Shown piece after piece: positions 32,434-38,547 of a stretch of 38,547 nucleotides of DNA (the first letter of the stretch is position 1; each line of letters starts with the position of its first letter). This stretch comes from Streptomyces sp. AW19M42 (GTDB lineage: Bacteria > Actinomycetota > Actinomycetes > Streptomycetales > Streptomycetaceae). Both the position numbers and the translations under genes were made by a program. The stretch lies in NCBI GenBank assembly GCA_000470535.1, contig CBRG010000152.1, positions 1 to 38,547 on the forward strand. Direction: 5' to 3'. The notes beneath the pieces are model-generated. The model did not search any database. It had not been told where the DNA came from and was given only the letters and a program-made list of their open reading frames with translations.

Positions 32434-32987
32434 ACGTGTCCTTCCGGATCGAGCGGGAGGCTGCACAACGGGCACGGCGGGCGGCCGGCGTTCACAACGC
32501 CCAGGGCGCGTTTGGCGAAGGCGCGGGCCTGGGCCCCGCTGAGCCGGACCCGGAGCATCGGCGGGCCGTTCTCCTCGTCCTGGAGCAGCCGCTCCTCGGC
32601 CTCCGCGAGATCCTCGACGGATTCCGCGTCCAGCTCGACCAGGGCCTGTGCCTCGACGATCATGCGCTGTTCCTCGCCGTCCCAGGCGAGTGCCATCGTG
32701 CCGACCCGGAACTCCTCCTCGACGGGGACGTCGAGCGGAGCGGTGTCGGTGACGTCCATCGGGGCCACGGCCGGCACCGGGGAATTGCCCCCGGTGCGGC
32801 GGACCACTTCGTCGAGCAGTTCGTCCACCCGCTCTGCGAGGGCGGCGACTTGGGTCTTCTCCAGGGCCACGCTGGTGACACGTCCGCCTGAGGATGCCTG
32901 CAGGAAGAACGTACGACGTCCAGGCAGCCCGACCGTACCGGCCACGAAACGGTCCGGGGGGTCGTAGAGGAACACCTGACGGGACAC
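32397..32987 (-). CDS. DUF3090 protein with C-terminal zinc ribbon
   Basis: A 196-residue protein of the actinobacterial DUF3090 family. The first 160 residues form the conserved domain (VFLYDPPDRFVAGTVGLPGRRTFFLQA, and a repeat-like RVRLSGAQARAFAKRA). The C-terminus PCPLCSLPLDPEGHVCPRQNGYRR holds Cys-x2-Cys and His-x-Cys, a likely zinc-binding knuckle. GTG 32987 follows GGGAG by seven bases. It overlaps the kinase-like gene, and the histidine phosphatase gene lies 107 bases upstream on the same strand. Biochemical function is unknown; the constant pairing suggests it is a partner or substrate adaptor of the kinase-like protein. Confidence 0.92.
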   Translation of the reverse strand: MSRQVFLYDPPDRFVAGTVGLPGRRTFFLQASSGGRVTSVALEKTQVAALAERVDELLDEVVRRTGGNSPVPAVAPMDVTDTAPLDVPVEEEFRVGTMALAWDGEEQRMIVEAQALVELDAESVEDLAEAEERLLQDEENGPPMLRVRLSGAQARAFAKRALGVVNAGRPPCPLCSLPLDPEGHVCPRQNGYRRGA

Positions 32988-33094
32988 GTCCTGTCTCCCT
33001 TGTGATTTGACGCGGATGAGGGGTCGGCCGGGGCCCGGGAGAGAGTCCTCCCGGAAAGGCGCCTACGGCGCGTCCACCCTACTGCGCGGAGCGA

Positions 33095-33805
33095 TCACGG
33101 CGCCCCAGCGCCGCCCCCGACCGCTGCGTCGGCGGCCGCGCCCGCCGCCTTCGCCTCGTCGGGGGCCGGTTCGCGCGGCGCCAGCGGGGCGAGATCGCCC
33201 GTGTCGCCCAGCCTCAGCAGGAAGGGCCGCAGCCTGGTGTAACGGATCGCGGTGACCGAGCACGGGTCGGCGTGGACGCGCTGGAAGAGGTCCAGGTGCA
33301 TGCCGAGGGCGTCGGCCACAAGGGACTTGATGATGTCCCCGTGCGAGCACATCACGTAGACGGCGTTCTCACCGTGCTCCGCCTCGACCCGCGCGTTCCA
33401 CTCCCGCACGGCGTCGACGGCGCGTGCCTGCATCGCCCTCATGGACTCGCCGCCGGGGAAGGCCGCCGCCGACGGGTGCTGCTGCACGACTGTCATCAGC
33501 GGCTCGTCGGTGAGCTCGGCGAGCTTGCGGCCCGCCCAGTCGCCGTAGTCGCACTCGCTGATGCGCTCCTCGGTGTGCAGTGGCAGTTCCGGCCGGGCGT
33601 CGAGCAGGGGGCGCAACGTCTCGCGACAGCGCTGCAGGGGGCTGCTGACGGCCGCGGCGAGCGGCAGTGCGGCCAGCCGTCCGGGGAGCGCCGCGGCCTG
33701 CTCGGCGCCGCGCTCGTCGAGGGCGACGCCGGGGGTCCGGCCCGCGAGCACCCCCGCCGTGTTGGCCGTGGAGCGTCCGTGGCGTACGAGGATCAGGGTG
33801 GGCAT
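33095..33805 (-). CDS. Histidine phosphatase superfamily protein (MSMEG_4193 family)
   Basis: A 236-residue phosphoglycerate-mutase-like phosphatase. The phosphate pocket has LVRHGRS (R8, H9), ERISECDYGDW with the acid glutamate, a second arginine in SSPLQRCRET, and MCSHGD with the second histidine. The last 25 residues are an Ala/Gly-rich tail. ATG 33805 opens with the family's MPTLILVRHG; the 20 extra codons upstream overlap the divergent promoter and lack support. This subfamily is regularly found with DUF3090 and SCO1664-family genes in actinobacteria. The substrate is unknown; if the kinase-like neighbour is active, the two could form an opposing pair. Confidence 0.93.
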   Translation of the reverse strand: MPTLILVRHGRSTANTAGVLAGRTPGVALDERGAEQAAALPGRLAALPLAAAVSSPLQRCRETLRPLLDARPELPLHTEERISECDYGDWAGRKLAELTDEPLMTVVQQHPSAAAFPGGESMRAMQARAVDAVREWNARVEAEHGENAVYVMCSHGDIIKSLVADALGMHLDLFQRVHADPCSVTAIRYTRLRPFLLRLGDTGDLAPLAPREPAPDEAKAAGAAADAAVGGGAGAP

Positions 33806-33873
33806 ACCGGCAAGCGTAGGCCGATGCCCCGGCAAAGGTGCGCCCGGGACCGGAGCAGGGCACAATACGCGCC

Positions 33874-34860
33874 GTGATTGTGGACTGCGCCATCTACCGC
33901 GACGGACGCCGCACCGACGGCCCCGCCGACTTCTCCGACGCCCTCGAAGAGGCCCGCGCCACCGGTGACGCGTTCTTGTGGCTCGGGCTGCACGAACCGA
34001 CGGAGAAGGAGTTCGAGCTGGTCAGCAGCGAGTTCGGACTGCACCCGCTGGCGGTGGAGGACGCGCTGGCCGCGCACCAGCGGCCGAAGCTGGAGGTGTA
34101 CGACGACTCGTTGTTCGCGGTGATAAAGCCGGTCTCGTACGACCACGAGAGCGACACGGTCAGCACGGACGAACTGATGGTGTTCATAGGCGACTCGTTC
34201 GTCGTGACGGTCCGGCACGGCGAGGGTGCTCCGCTCGCCGCCGTGCGCCGTCGGCTGGAGGCCGAGTCCGATGTGCTCAAGCACGGGCCGACCGCGGTGC
34301 TGTACGCGGTCAGCGACGCCATCGTGGACCACTACATCGACGTCGCGGGCGAGCTCCAGGTCGACCTGGAGGAGCTGGAGGCCGAGGTCTTCGCCCCGAC
34401 CGCGACCGGGGACTCGAAGAACACCGCGGCCCGCATCTACACGTTCAAGCGCCAGGTGCTGGAGTTCCGCAGGGCGACCGTTCCGCTGGGCGCCCCGATG
34501 GCCCGGCTGGCGAGCGCGGGGGTGCCCTTCGTCCATGAACAGTCGCAGCCGTTCTTCCGGGACGTCCAGGACCATCTGACGCGCGCCAACGAGCAGGTGG
34601 AGGGCCTCGACCGGCTGCTCTCCGACATCCTGTCCGCGCATCTCGCGCAGATGGGGGTGCGGCAGAACGACGACATGCGCAAGATCTCGGCCTGGGCGGC
34701 TATGGCGGCGGTGCCGACCATGGTCGCGGGGATCTACGGCATGAACTTCACGCACATGCCGGAGCTGAAGTGGGCGTGGGCGTACCCGGCGGTGATCCTG
34801 CTGATGGCGGGCGTGGTCCTCGGCCTGTACCGCCAGTTCAAGCGGCGCGGCTGGCTCTGA
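33874..34860 (+). CDS. CorA-family magnesium/cobalt transporter
   Basis: A 328-residue pentameric divalent-cation channel. A cytoplasmic alpha/beta domain and long helix (about 1-265) precede two C-terminal membrane helices; the signature GMN is at 289-291 (IYGMNFTHMPEL), and the protein ends with a basic KRRGWL tail. It opens with VIVDCAIYRDGRR. GTG 33874 was chosen over an ATG at 33838 because a CACAAT -10-like hexamer (33861-33866) lies seven bases upstream and no ribosome site is visible, suggesting a leaderless transcript. It is divergent from the histidine phosphatase and converges on the ferritin-like gene with 16 bases between stops. Confidence 0.93.
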   Translation: MIVDCAIYRDGRRTDGPADFSDALEEARATGDAFLWLGLHEPTEKEFELVSSEFGLHPLAVEDALAAHQRPKLEVYDDSLFAVIKPVSYDHESDTVSTDELMVFIGDSFVVTVRHGEGAPLAAVRRRLEAESDVLKHGPTAVLYAVSDAIVDHYIDVAGELQVDLEELEAEVFAPTATGDSKNTAARIYTFKRQVLEFRRATVPLGAPMARLASAGVPFVHEQSQPFFRDVQDHLTRANEQVEGLDRLLSDILSAHLAQMGVRQNDDMRKISAWAAMAAVPTMVAGIYGMNFTHMPELKWAWAYPAVILLMAGVVLGLYRQFKRRGWL

Positions 34861-34876
34861 CCCGGGGCCTCTCCGC

Positions 34877-35665
34877 TCAGCCGTACTCGGGCGCCGGGAC
34901 GGCCGGACCGCCCAGCGCGTCGCGCCGCTCGGGCAGCGCCAGGCTGACCATGCGCCGCCAGCCCACGAGGCGCTCGTACGCGTAGACGGCGTGGATTCCC
35001 GCCGCCAGGAGCGCGGCCTTGGCCCTTGGCCAGCCCAGGATGCGGCCCATGTGGTCCATCACGGCGAGGCTGACGTCGCGGTAGACCCGGATCTCACCGA
35101 GCGCGCACTCGCGCAGGACGCTCTGGATCGTGCGGCCGTGTCCCGACCGGGCGAAGCGCAGCAGTTCCTCGTGGCAGTACGCCAGGTGGTTGTCCTCGTC
35201 GTTCGAGATCATCCTGACCGCGCGGCCCAGCTCCGGGTGGTGCGCGAAGTACTTCCGCAGCAGCCGCATCTGCTCGGAGGCGCGCTGCTCGGTCACCCGG
35301 CTGTGGGCGAGATAGGTGATGATGTCGCGCTCCGCGAGCGGCTCCTCGCGCCCCAGCTGCTCATGGGCGAGACCGATGCCGTACTGCTCCAGCAGCATCG
35401 TGTAGTCGGTCTCGTGGGGGACCTCGACGGGCGTCAGACCGCGCTTCCTGAGGAGGGCGTCGAAGATCCGGCCGTGCTTGTCCTCGTCGGCCCCGTGCCG
35501 GGCGATCTTGGGGGCCAGGGCACGCTGGCTCGCGGGGACGAGAGCCGCGATACGGCCGTTCTCCCAGCCTCCCTGGGACTCCCCGCCGGCGGCGATGGAG
35601 CAGAACAGCCGGAACGACTCGTCGTCGTCGAGAATCTCCTGGAACAGGTTCTTTGCCGAGAGCAT
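34877..35665 (-). CDS. Ferritin-like domain protein
   Basis: A 262-residue helical protein with a ferritin-like, probably di-iron, core. Candidate ligands are E29 in AAGGES, D60/E61 with H64 in GADEDKHGR, E126 and E131 in RVTEQRASEQ, and E157/H160 in SNDEDNHLAYCHEE. The spacing Glu-x2-His, seen twice on opposite helices, is typical of the fold. The C-terminal 60 residues are amphipathic and may associate with membrane or other subunits. ATG 35665 has GGAGG eight bases upstream; the longer frame to 35953 is not real. Stand-alone gene. Specific reaction (iron storage, oxygenase or peroxide defence) cannot be chosen from the sequence. Confidence 0.85.
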   Translation of the reverse strand: MLSAKNLFQEILDDDESFRLFCSIAAGGESQGGWENGRIAALVPASQRALAPKIARHGADEDKHGRIFDALLRKRGLTPVEVPHETDYTMLLEQYGIGLAHEQLGREEPLAERDIITYLAHSRVTEQRASEQMRLLRKYFAHHPELGRAVRMISNDEDNHLAYCHEELLRFARSGHGRTIQSVLRECALGEIRVYRDVSLAVMDHMGRILGWPRAKAALLAAGIHAVYAYERLVGWRRMVSLALPERRDALGGPAVPAPEYG

Positions 35666-35848
35666 CACTGCCACCTCCGTGCCGGCATCCGCCGAGCGAC
35701 AGTCAAATGCTCCCGGCCTGGGCGGGCAACAGGAAGGCCCCCGGGCTGGGCCGAACGTGCGCTCCGTGCGGGCCCGCCGACGGCCCCGGCGAACCGTTTC
35801 CGCACAGGCCCCGTAACCCAACCGCCCCGGCCGCGTTGTTCCGCGTGC

Positions 35849-35888
35849 CGGCCGTGGCGGGGAGGCCCCCGAGCCCCCACCACGGCCG
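35849..35888 (-). terminator. Hairpin terminator of the F420-type oxidoreductase gene
   Basis: Fourteen-base arms at 35849-35862 and 35875-35888 with one mismatch and a 12-base loop, 24 bases past the stop at 35913 on the minus strand. The remaining bases to 35666 hold no visible gene. Confidence 0.6.
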
Positions 35889-35912
35889 CAGTGGTGCCCG
35901 GGGACGGGTTCG

Positions 35913-36962
35913 CTATGCGACTCCGGAGCGCTCCAGCGCGTCCGTGCCGGCACGCAGCGCGGCGATCCGCTCGTCGAGTGTGAAGCCGGCCGGGGCGAGG
36001 GTCAGGGTGGTGACGCCGGCGGCCGCGTAGGCCTGCATCCGGTCGGAGATCCGCTCGACCGGGCCGAGCAGCGTGGTCTGGTCGATCAGCTGGTGCGGAA
36101 CGGCGGAGGCGGCACCGCTCTTGTCGCCGGACAGGTACTTGTCCTGGATCTCGGCGGCTTCCTTCTCGTACCCCATGCGCTGGGCGAGCTGGTTGTAGAA
36201 GTTCTGCTTGGGGCTGCCCATGCCGCCGACGTACAGCGCGGTGTACGGCCGGAACATGTCGGCGAGGCCGTTGACGTCGTCGCCGACCGCGAGCGGCAGG
36301 GTCGGACAGACGTCGAAGTCCTCCATGGTCTTGCCGGCCTTCTCCCGGCCGGCCCGCAGGTGCCTGAGCGCGGTGTCCTCCAGGTGCTCCGCGGAGGGGA
36401 AGATCAGCAGCGCCCCGTCAGCGATCTCACCGGTCTGCTCCAGGTTCTTCGGACCGATCGCGGCGATGTACACCGGGATGTGCTCGCGCTGCGGGTGGAT
36501 GGTCAGCTTGATCGGCTTGCCCGGCCCGTCCGGCAGCGGGAGCGTCCAGTGCTGTCCCTCGTACGACAACCGCTCGCGGGTCATCGCCTTGCGGACGATC
36601 TCGACGTACTCACGGGTGCGGGCCAGCGGCTTGTCGAACTTGACGCCGTACCAGCCCTCGGAGACCTGCGGCCCCGACACCCCGAGGCCGAGCCGGAACC
36701 GGCCGCCGGAAAGCGAGTCGAGGGTGGCGGCCGTCATCGCCGTCATGGCGGGCTGGCGGGCCGGGATCTGCATGATCGCGGAGCCGATGTCGATGGACTC
36801 GGTCTGCGCGGCCACCCAGCTGAGCACGGTCGGGGCGTCGGAGCCGTAGGCCTCGGCCGCCCAGCAGACGTCGTAGCCGAGCCGGTCGGCCTCCTGCGCG
36901 ACGGCGAGGTTGTCCCCGTCCATACCCGCGCCCCAGTAACCGAGATTGATGCCGAGCCGCAT
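35913..36962 (-). CDS. LLM-class F420-dependent oxidoreductase
   Basis: A 349-residue luciferase-like TIM-barrel enzyme that probably uses coenzyme F420 or FMN. Diagnostic phrases are MRLGINLGYWG at the N-terminus, the active-site region GYDVCWAAEAYGSDAPTVLSW, IGSAIMQIPARQPAMTAMTAATLDSLSGGRFRLGLGVSGP, and VYIAAIGPKNLEQTGEIADG. It resembles the mycobacterial Rv3520c-type F420 group, whose substrates are mostly unknown. ATG 36962 is preceded by GGGGAG at five bases. A perfect 14-bp palindrome lies 12 bases upstream, so transcription is probably controlled by a TetR-type repressor encoded elsewhere. Monocistronic; divergent from the aldo/keto reductase. Confidence 0.92.
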   Translation of the reverse strand: MRLGINLGYWGAGMDGDNLAVAQEADRLGYDVCWAAEAYGSDAPTVLSWVAAQTESIDIGSAIMQIPARQPAMTAMTAATLDSLSGGRFRLGLGVSGPQVSEGWYGVKFDKPLARTREYVEIVRKAMTRERLSYEGQHWTLPLPDGPGKPIKLTIHPQREHIPVYIAAIGPKNLEQTGEIADGALLIFPSAEHLEDTALRHLRAGREKAGKTMEDFDVCPTLPLAVGDDVNGLADMFRPYTALYVGGMGSPKQNFYNQLAQRMGYEKEAAEIQDKYLSGDKSGAASAVPHQLIDQTTLLGPVERISDRMQAYAAAGVTTLTLAPAGFTLDERIAALRAGTDALERSGVA

Positions 36963-36973
36963 AGCCGCTCCCC

Positions 36974-36987
36974 TTACTGATCAGTAA
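36974..36987. promoter_or_regulatory. Perfect palindrome TTACTGATCAGTAA, candidate TetR operator
   Basis: Fully symmetric 14-base sequence, AT-rich against the local background, 12 bases before the oxidoreductase start and 115 bases before the divergent aldo/keto reductase. Length, symmetry and TTAC...GTAA ends resemble TetR-family sites. No TetR gene is in the window. Confidence 0.65.
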
Positions 36988-37102
36988 CGTCCCTGTGCTC
37001 CGGACTCTAGCGCGCGGGAACACGATCCGGCAGGGGCCGTCCGGGCCCCGGTTGTCCACAGCCCCGCACCGAGTGGAGCCATGGCCAGTAATCTCAGCGC
37101 CC

Positions 37103-38086
37103 ATGGAGCAGAGGCATCTCGGCCGCACCGGCCTTCGAGTGTCCCGGATCGGGCTCGGCACCCTCACCTGGGGCCGGGACACCGACGAGCACGACGCTGC
37201 CGAGCAGCTGAAGGCCTTCTGGGAGGTGGGCGGCACCCTGGTCGACACGGCGGACGTGTACGGCGGGGGCGAGTCCGAGTACCTGCTCGGGCGCCTCGTC
37301 GAGGGGCTGGTGCCGCGGCGCGATCTGGTCATCGCCACCAAGGCCGGCAGCGTGCCCGACCCCTACCGCAGGTTCGACGGATCGCGCGGGCATCTACTGG
37401 CCGCCCTCGACGCCTCGCTGGCCCGGCTCGGCACGGACTACGTGGACCTGTGGCAGGTGCACGCCTTCGACCCCGTGACGCCGCTGGACGAGACGCTCCA
37501 GGCACTGGACATGGCGGTGTCCAGCGGGCGCGCCCGCTACGCGGGAGTGTCGAACTTCTGCGGCTGGCAGCTGGCCAAGGCAGCGACCTGGCAGCTCGCC
37601 TCGCCCGGCCTGCGGACCAGGCTGGCCAGTACGCAGATGGAGTACTCGCTGCTGCAACGGGGCGTGGAGCGCGAGGTGTTGCCGGCGGCGCTCGACCTCG
37701 GTGTGGGGCTGCTGCCGTCGTCGCCCCTGGGCCGGGGCGTGCTGACCGCCAAGTACCGCACCGGCACCCCGGCGGACTCGCGCGGCGCCTCCGACCTGCT
37801 GGCCCCTTTCGTGGAGCCGTATCTCGACGACCCCGCGAGCCGCATCGTGGACGCCGTGGCGACCGCCGCCGACGGGCTGGCCACCACGCCGCTGCAGGTG
37901 GCGCTCGCGTGGGTACGGGACCGTCCGGGCGTGGTCGCCCCGATCGTCGGCGCGCGCAACGCGCACCAGCTCGCGGAGGCATTGTCAGTGGAGACGCTTA
38001 GTCTTCCTGACGAGATCTGCCGCGCGCTCGACGATGTGTCGGCGCCCGTGCACCGCTATCCCGACCAGGACTGGAGCACGCTGTGA
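37103..38086 (+). CDS. Aldo/keto reductase
   Basis: A 327-residue NADPH-dependent aldo/keto reductase. The catalytic tetrad is visible: D48 and Y53 (LVDTADVYG), K80 (VIATKAG) and H120 (LWQVHAFD). The C-terminal cofactor region has PIVGARNAHQL. It starts MEQRHLGRTGLRVSRIGLGT, the usual family opening. ATG 37103 is supported by homology; no ribosome site is seen and a TAATCT (37089-37094) just upstream could be a -10 box for a leaderless message. The stop overlaps the GTG of the next gene. Substrate unknown; it might share the palindrome-controlled region with the divergent oxidoreductase, but that is not shown. Confidence 0.93.
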   Translation: MEQRHLGRTGLRVSRIGLGTLTWGRDTDEHDAAEQLKAFWEVGGTLVDTADVYGGGESEYLLGRLVEGLVPRRDLVIATKAGSVPDPYRRFDGSRGHLLAALDASLARLGTDYVDLWQVHAFDPVTPLDETLQALDMAVSSGRARYAGVSNFCGWQLAKAATWQLASPGLRTRLASTQMEYSLLQRGVEREVLPAALDLGVGLLPSSPLGRGVLTAKYRTGTPADSRGASDLLAPFVEPYLDDPASRIVDAVATAADGLATTPLQVALAWVRDRPGVVAPIVGARNAHQLAEALSVETLSLPDEICRALDDVSAPVHRYPDQDWSTL

Positions 38087-38547
38087 CTGCGCTTCCCCGG
38101 GGTGAATCCCCCGGCCCCCCGGCCACCGACGACGAAAGCGTCGTCGCGGACGCCTCCGCGCCCTCCCCCACCGAGGAGGCCGCCGCCGGGACCGACGAAG
38201 CGACCGACGAAGCGACCGACGGGACAGCTGACGACGCGGCTGCCGCGACGGCCGCCGACGGTACCGACAGTGAGCCGGCCGCCGACAGCGAGCCGGCCGC
38301 CGGGGCTGACGCGAGCGCCGACGGCGACACCGCCGCCCCGGTCCTCTCCGAGGCGGAGGCGGAGCTGGCGGCCCAGCGCGAGCTGCTGGAGCGGATCGAG
38401 AAGCGCAAGGCCGAGAAGGACGGCCCCATCCCCGCAGGTACGAAGCTGAGCGGCCCGGCCGCCGACCTGCTGGCGGCCGTACGTGCCGTGGAGAGCGGCG
38501 AGAAGCCGGGAACCTCGTTCTTCGACGCCCCCGCGCCCGCCGCCCCC
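38083..38547 (+). CDS. Acidic Ala/Asp-rich protein, N-terminal part (cut by window end)
   Basis: An open frame of 155 codons running off the window. GTG 38083 overlaps the aldo/keto reductase stop (GTGA), so it is translationally coupled. Residues 1-85 are low-complexity Ala/Asp/Glu/Thr with short repeats such as DEAT DEAT and SEPAAD. Then follows a charged helix (LSEAEAELAAQRELLERIEKRK) and KLSGPAADLLAAVRAVESGE. In Streptomyces the gene after this reductase is often a helix-hairpin-helix DNA-binding or helicase-like protein, and this N-terminus would fit. The informative domains lie beyond the edge, so the function stays open. Confidence 0.7.
   Translation, partial: MTALPRGESPGPPATDDESVVADASAPSPTEEAAAGTDEATDEATDGTADDAAAATAADGTDSEPAADSEPAAGADASADGDTAAPVLSEAEAELAAQRELLERIEKRKAEKDGPIPAGTKLSGPAADLLAAVRAVESGEKPGTSFFDAPAPAAP

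Noticed and set aside
1..38547. CRISPR arrays, insertion sequences, integrase or attachment sites, tRNA genes
   Set aside because: No regularly spaced repeats, transposase or integrase genes, tRNA-like cloverleaf sequences or duplicated ends were recognised by eye; a tRNA scan would settle the last point.

Overview
The window is high-GC actinobacterial chromosome and almost certainly Streptomyces. Third codon positions are strongly GC-biased and GTG starts are frequent. A mycothiol gene (mshC) and a Pup-proteasome ATPase ending in Gln-Tyr-Leu are present, and the glycerol operon is headed by a gylR gene, as in Streptomyces coelicolor. No rRNA, tRNA, insertion sequence, phage gene or CRISPR array was seen. 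Twenty-six protein genes are supported, the last one cut by the window edge.

Layout. (1) 93-7200 is housekeeping: proteasomal AAA+ ATPase (arc), a small ferredoxin, a membrane-anchored hypothetical protein, the tRNA m1A58 methyltransferase trmI, an M50 site-2 protease with CBS domains, a RecB-like nuclease with four cysteines placed as in Fe-S nucleases, and a NarL-type response regulator translationally linked to it. (2) 7246-9922 holds a family 5 ABC solute-binding lipoprotein and a HAD phosphatase, followed by cobalamin-dependent methionine synthase metH (10043-13555). (3) 13796-18808 is the glycerol regulon: gylR, then glpF-glpK-glpD. (4) 19000-25610 is a sugar-acid module. A plus-strand FadR-type GntR regulator faces a five-gene minus-strand operon encoding an L-fuconate dehydratase-like enolase, an SDR dehydrogenase, a sugar-binding lipoprotein, a tandem-domain ABC ATPase and a permease. 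The regulator promoter and the operon promoter share an exact 12-mer. (5) 25867-30075 has a PAC2-family protein and, convergent to it, a secreted GH31 glycosidase with a C-terminal NPCBM domain. (6) 30185-33805 is the mshC cluster: mshC, an atypical-kinase-like protein (SCO1664 family), a DUF3090 protein with a zinc ribbon, and a histidine phosphatase. (7) 33874-38547 has a CorA transporter, a ferritin-like protein, an F420-type luciferase-like oxidoreductase under a perfect 14-bp palindrome, an aldo/keto reductase, and the start of an acidic protein.

How it fits together. The order arc, trmI, RecB-like, metH, PAC2, mshC, kinase-like/DUF3090/phosphatase recalls the Mycobacterium tuberculosis Rv2115c-Rv2135c block (from memory). 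On that reading the carbohydrate genes (glycerol, fucose-like, GH31) are lineage-specific insertions into an old actinobacterial backbone. Two regulatory circuits can be read from the DNA: GylR, with a repeated element before gylR and before glpF, and the GntR regulator, with ATACATCGGATG before itself and before the dehydratase operon.

The best candidates for undescribed biology are the GntR-controlled L-fucose/L-fuconate-type module, possibly linked to the GH31 enzyme, and the kinase-like/phosphatase pair beside mshC. Most of the rest is ordinary Streptomyces core genome.
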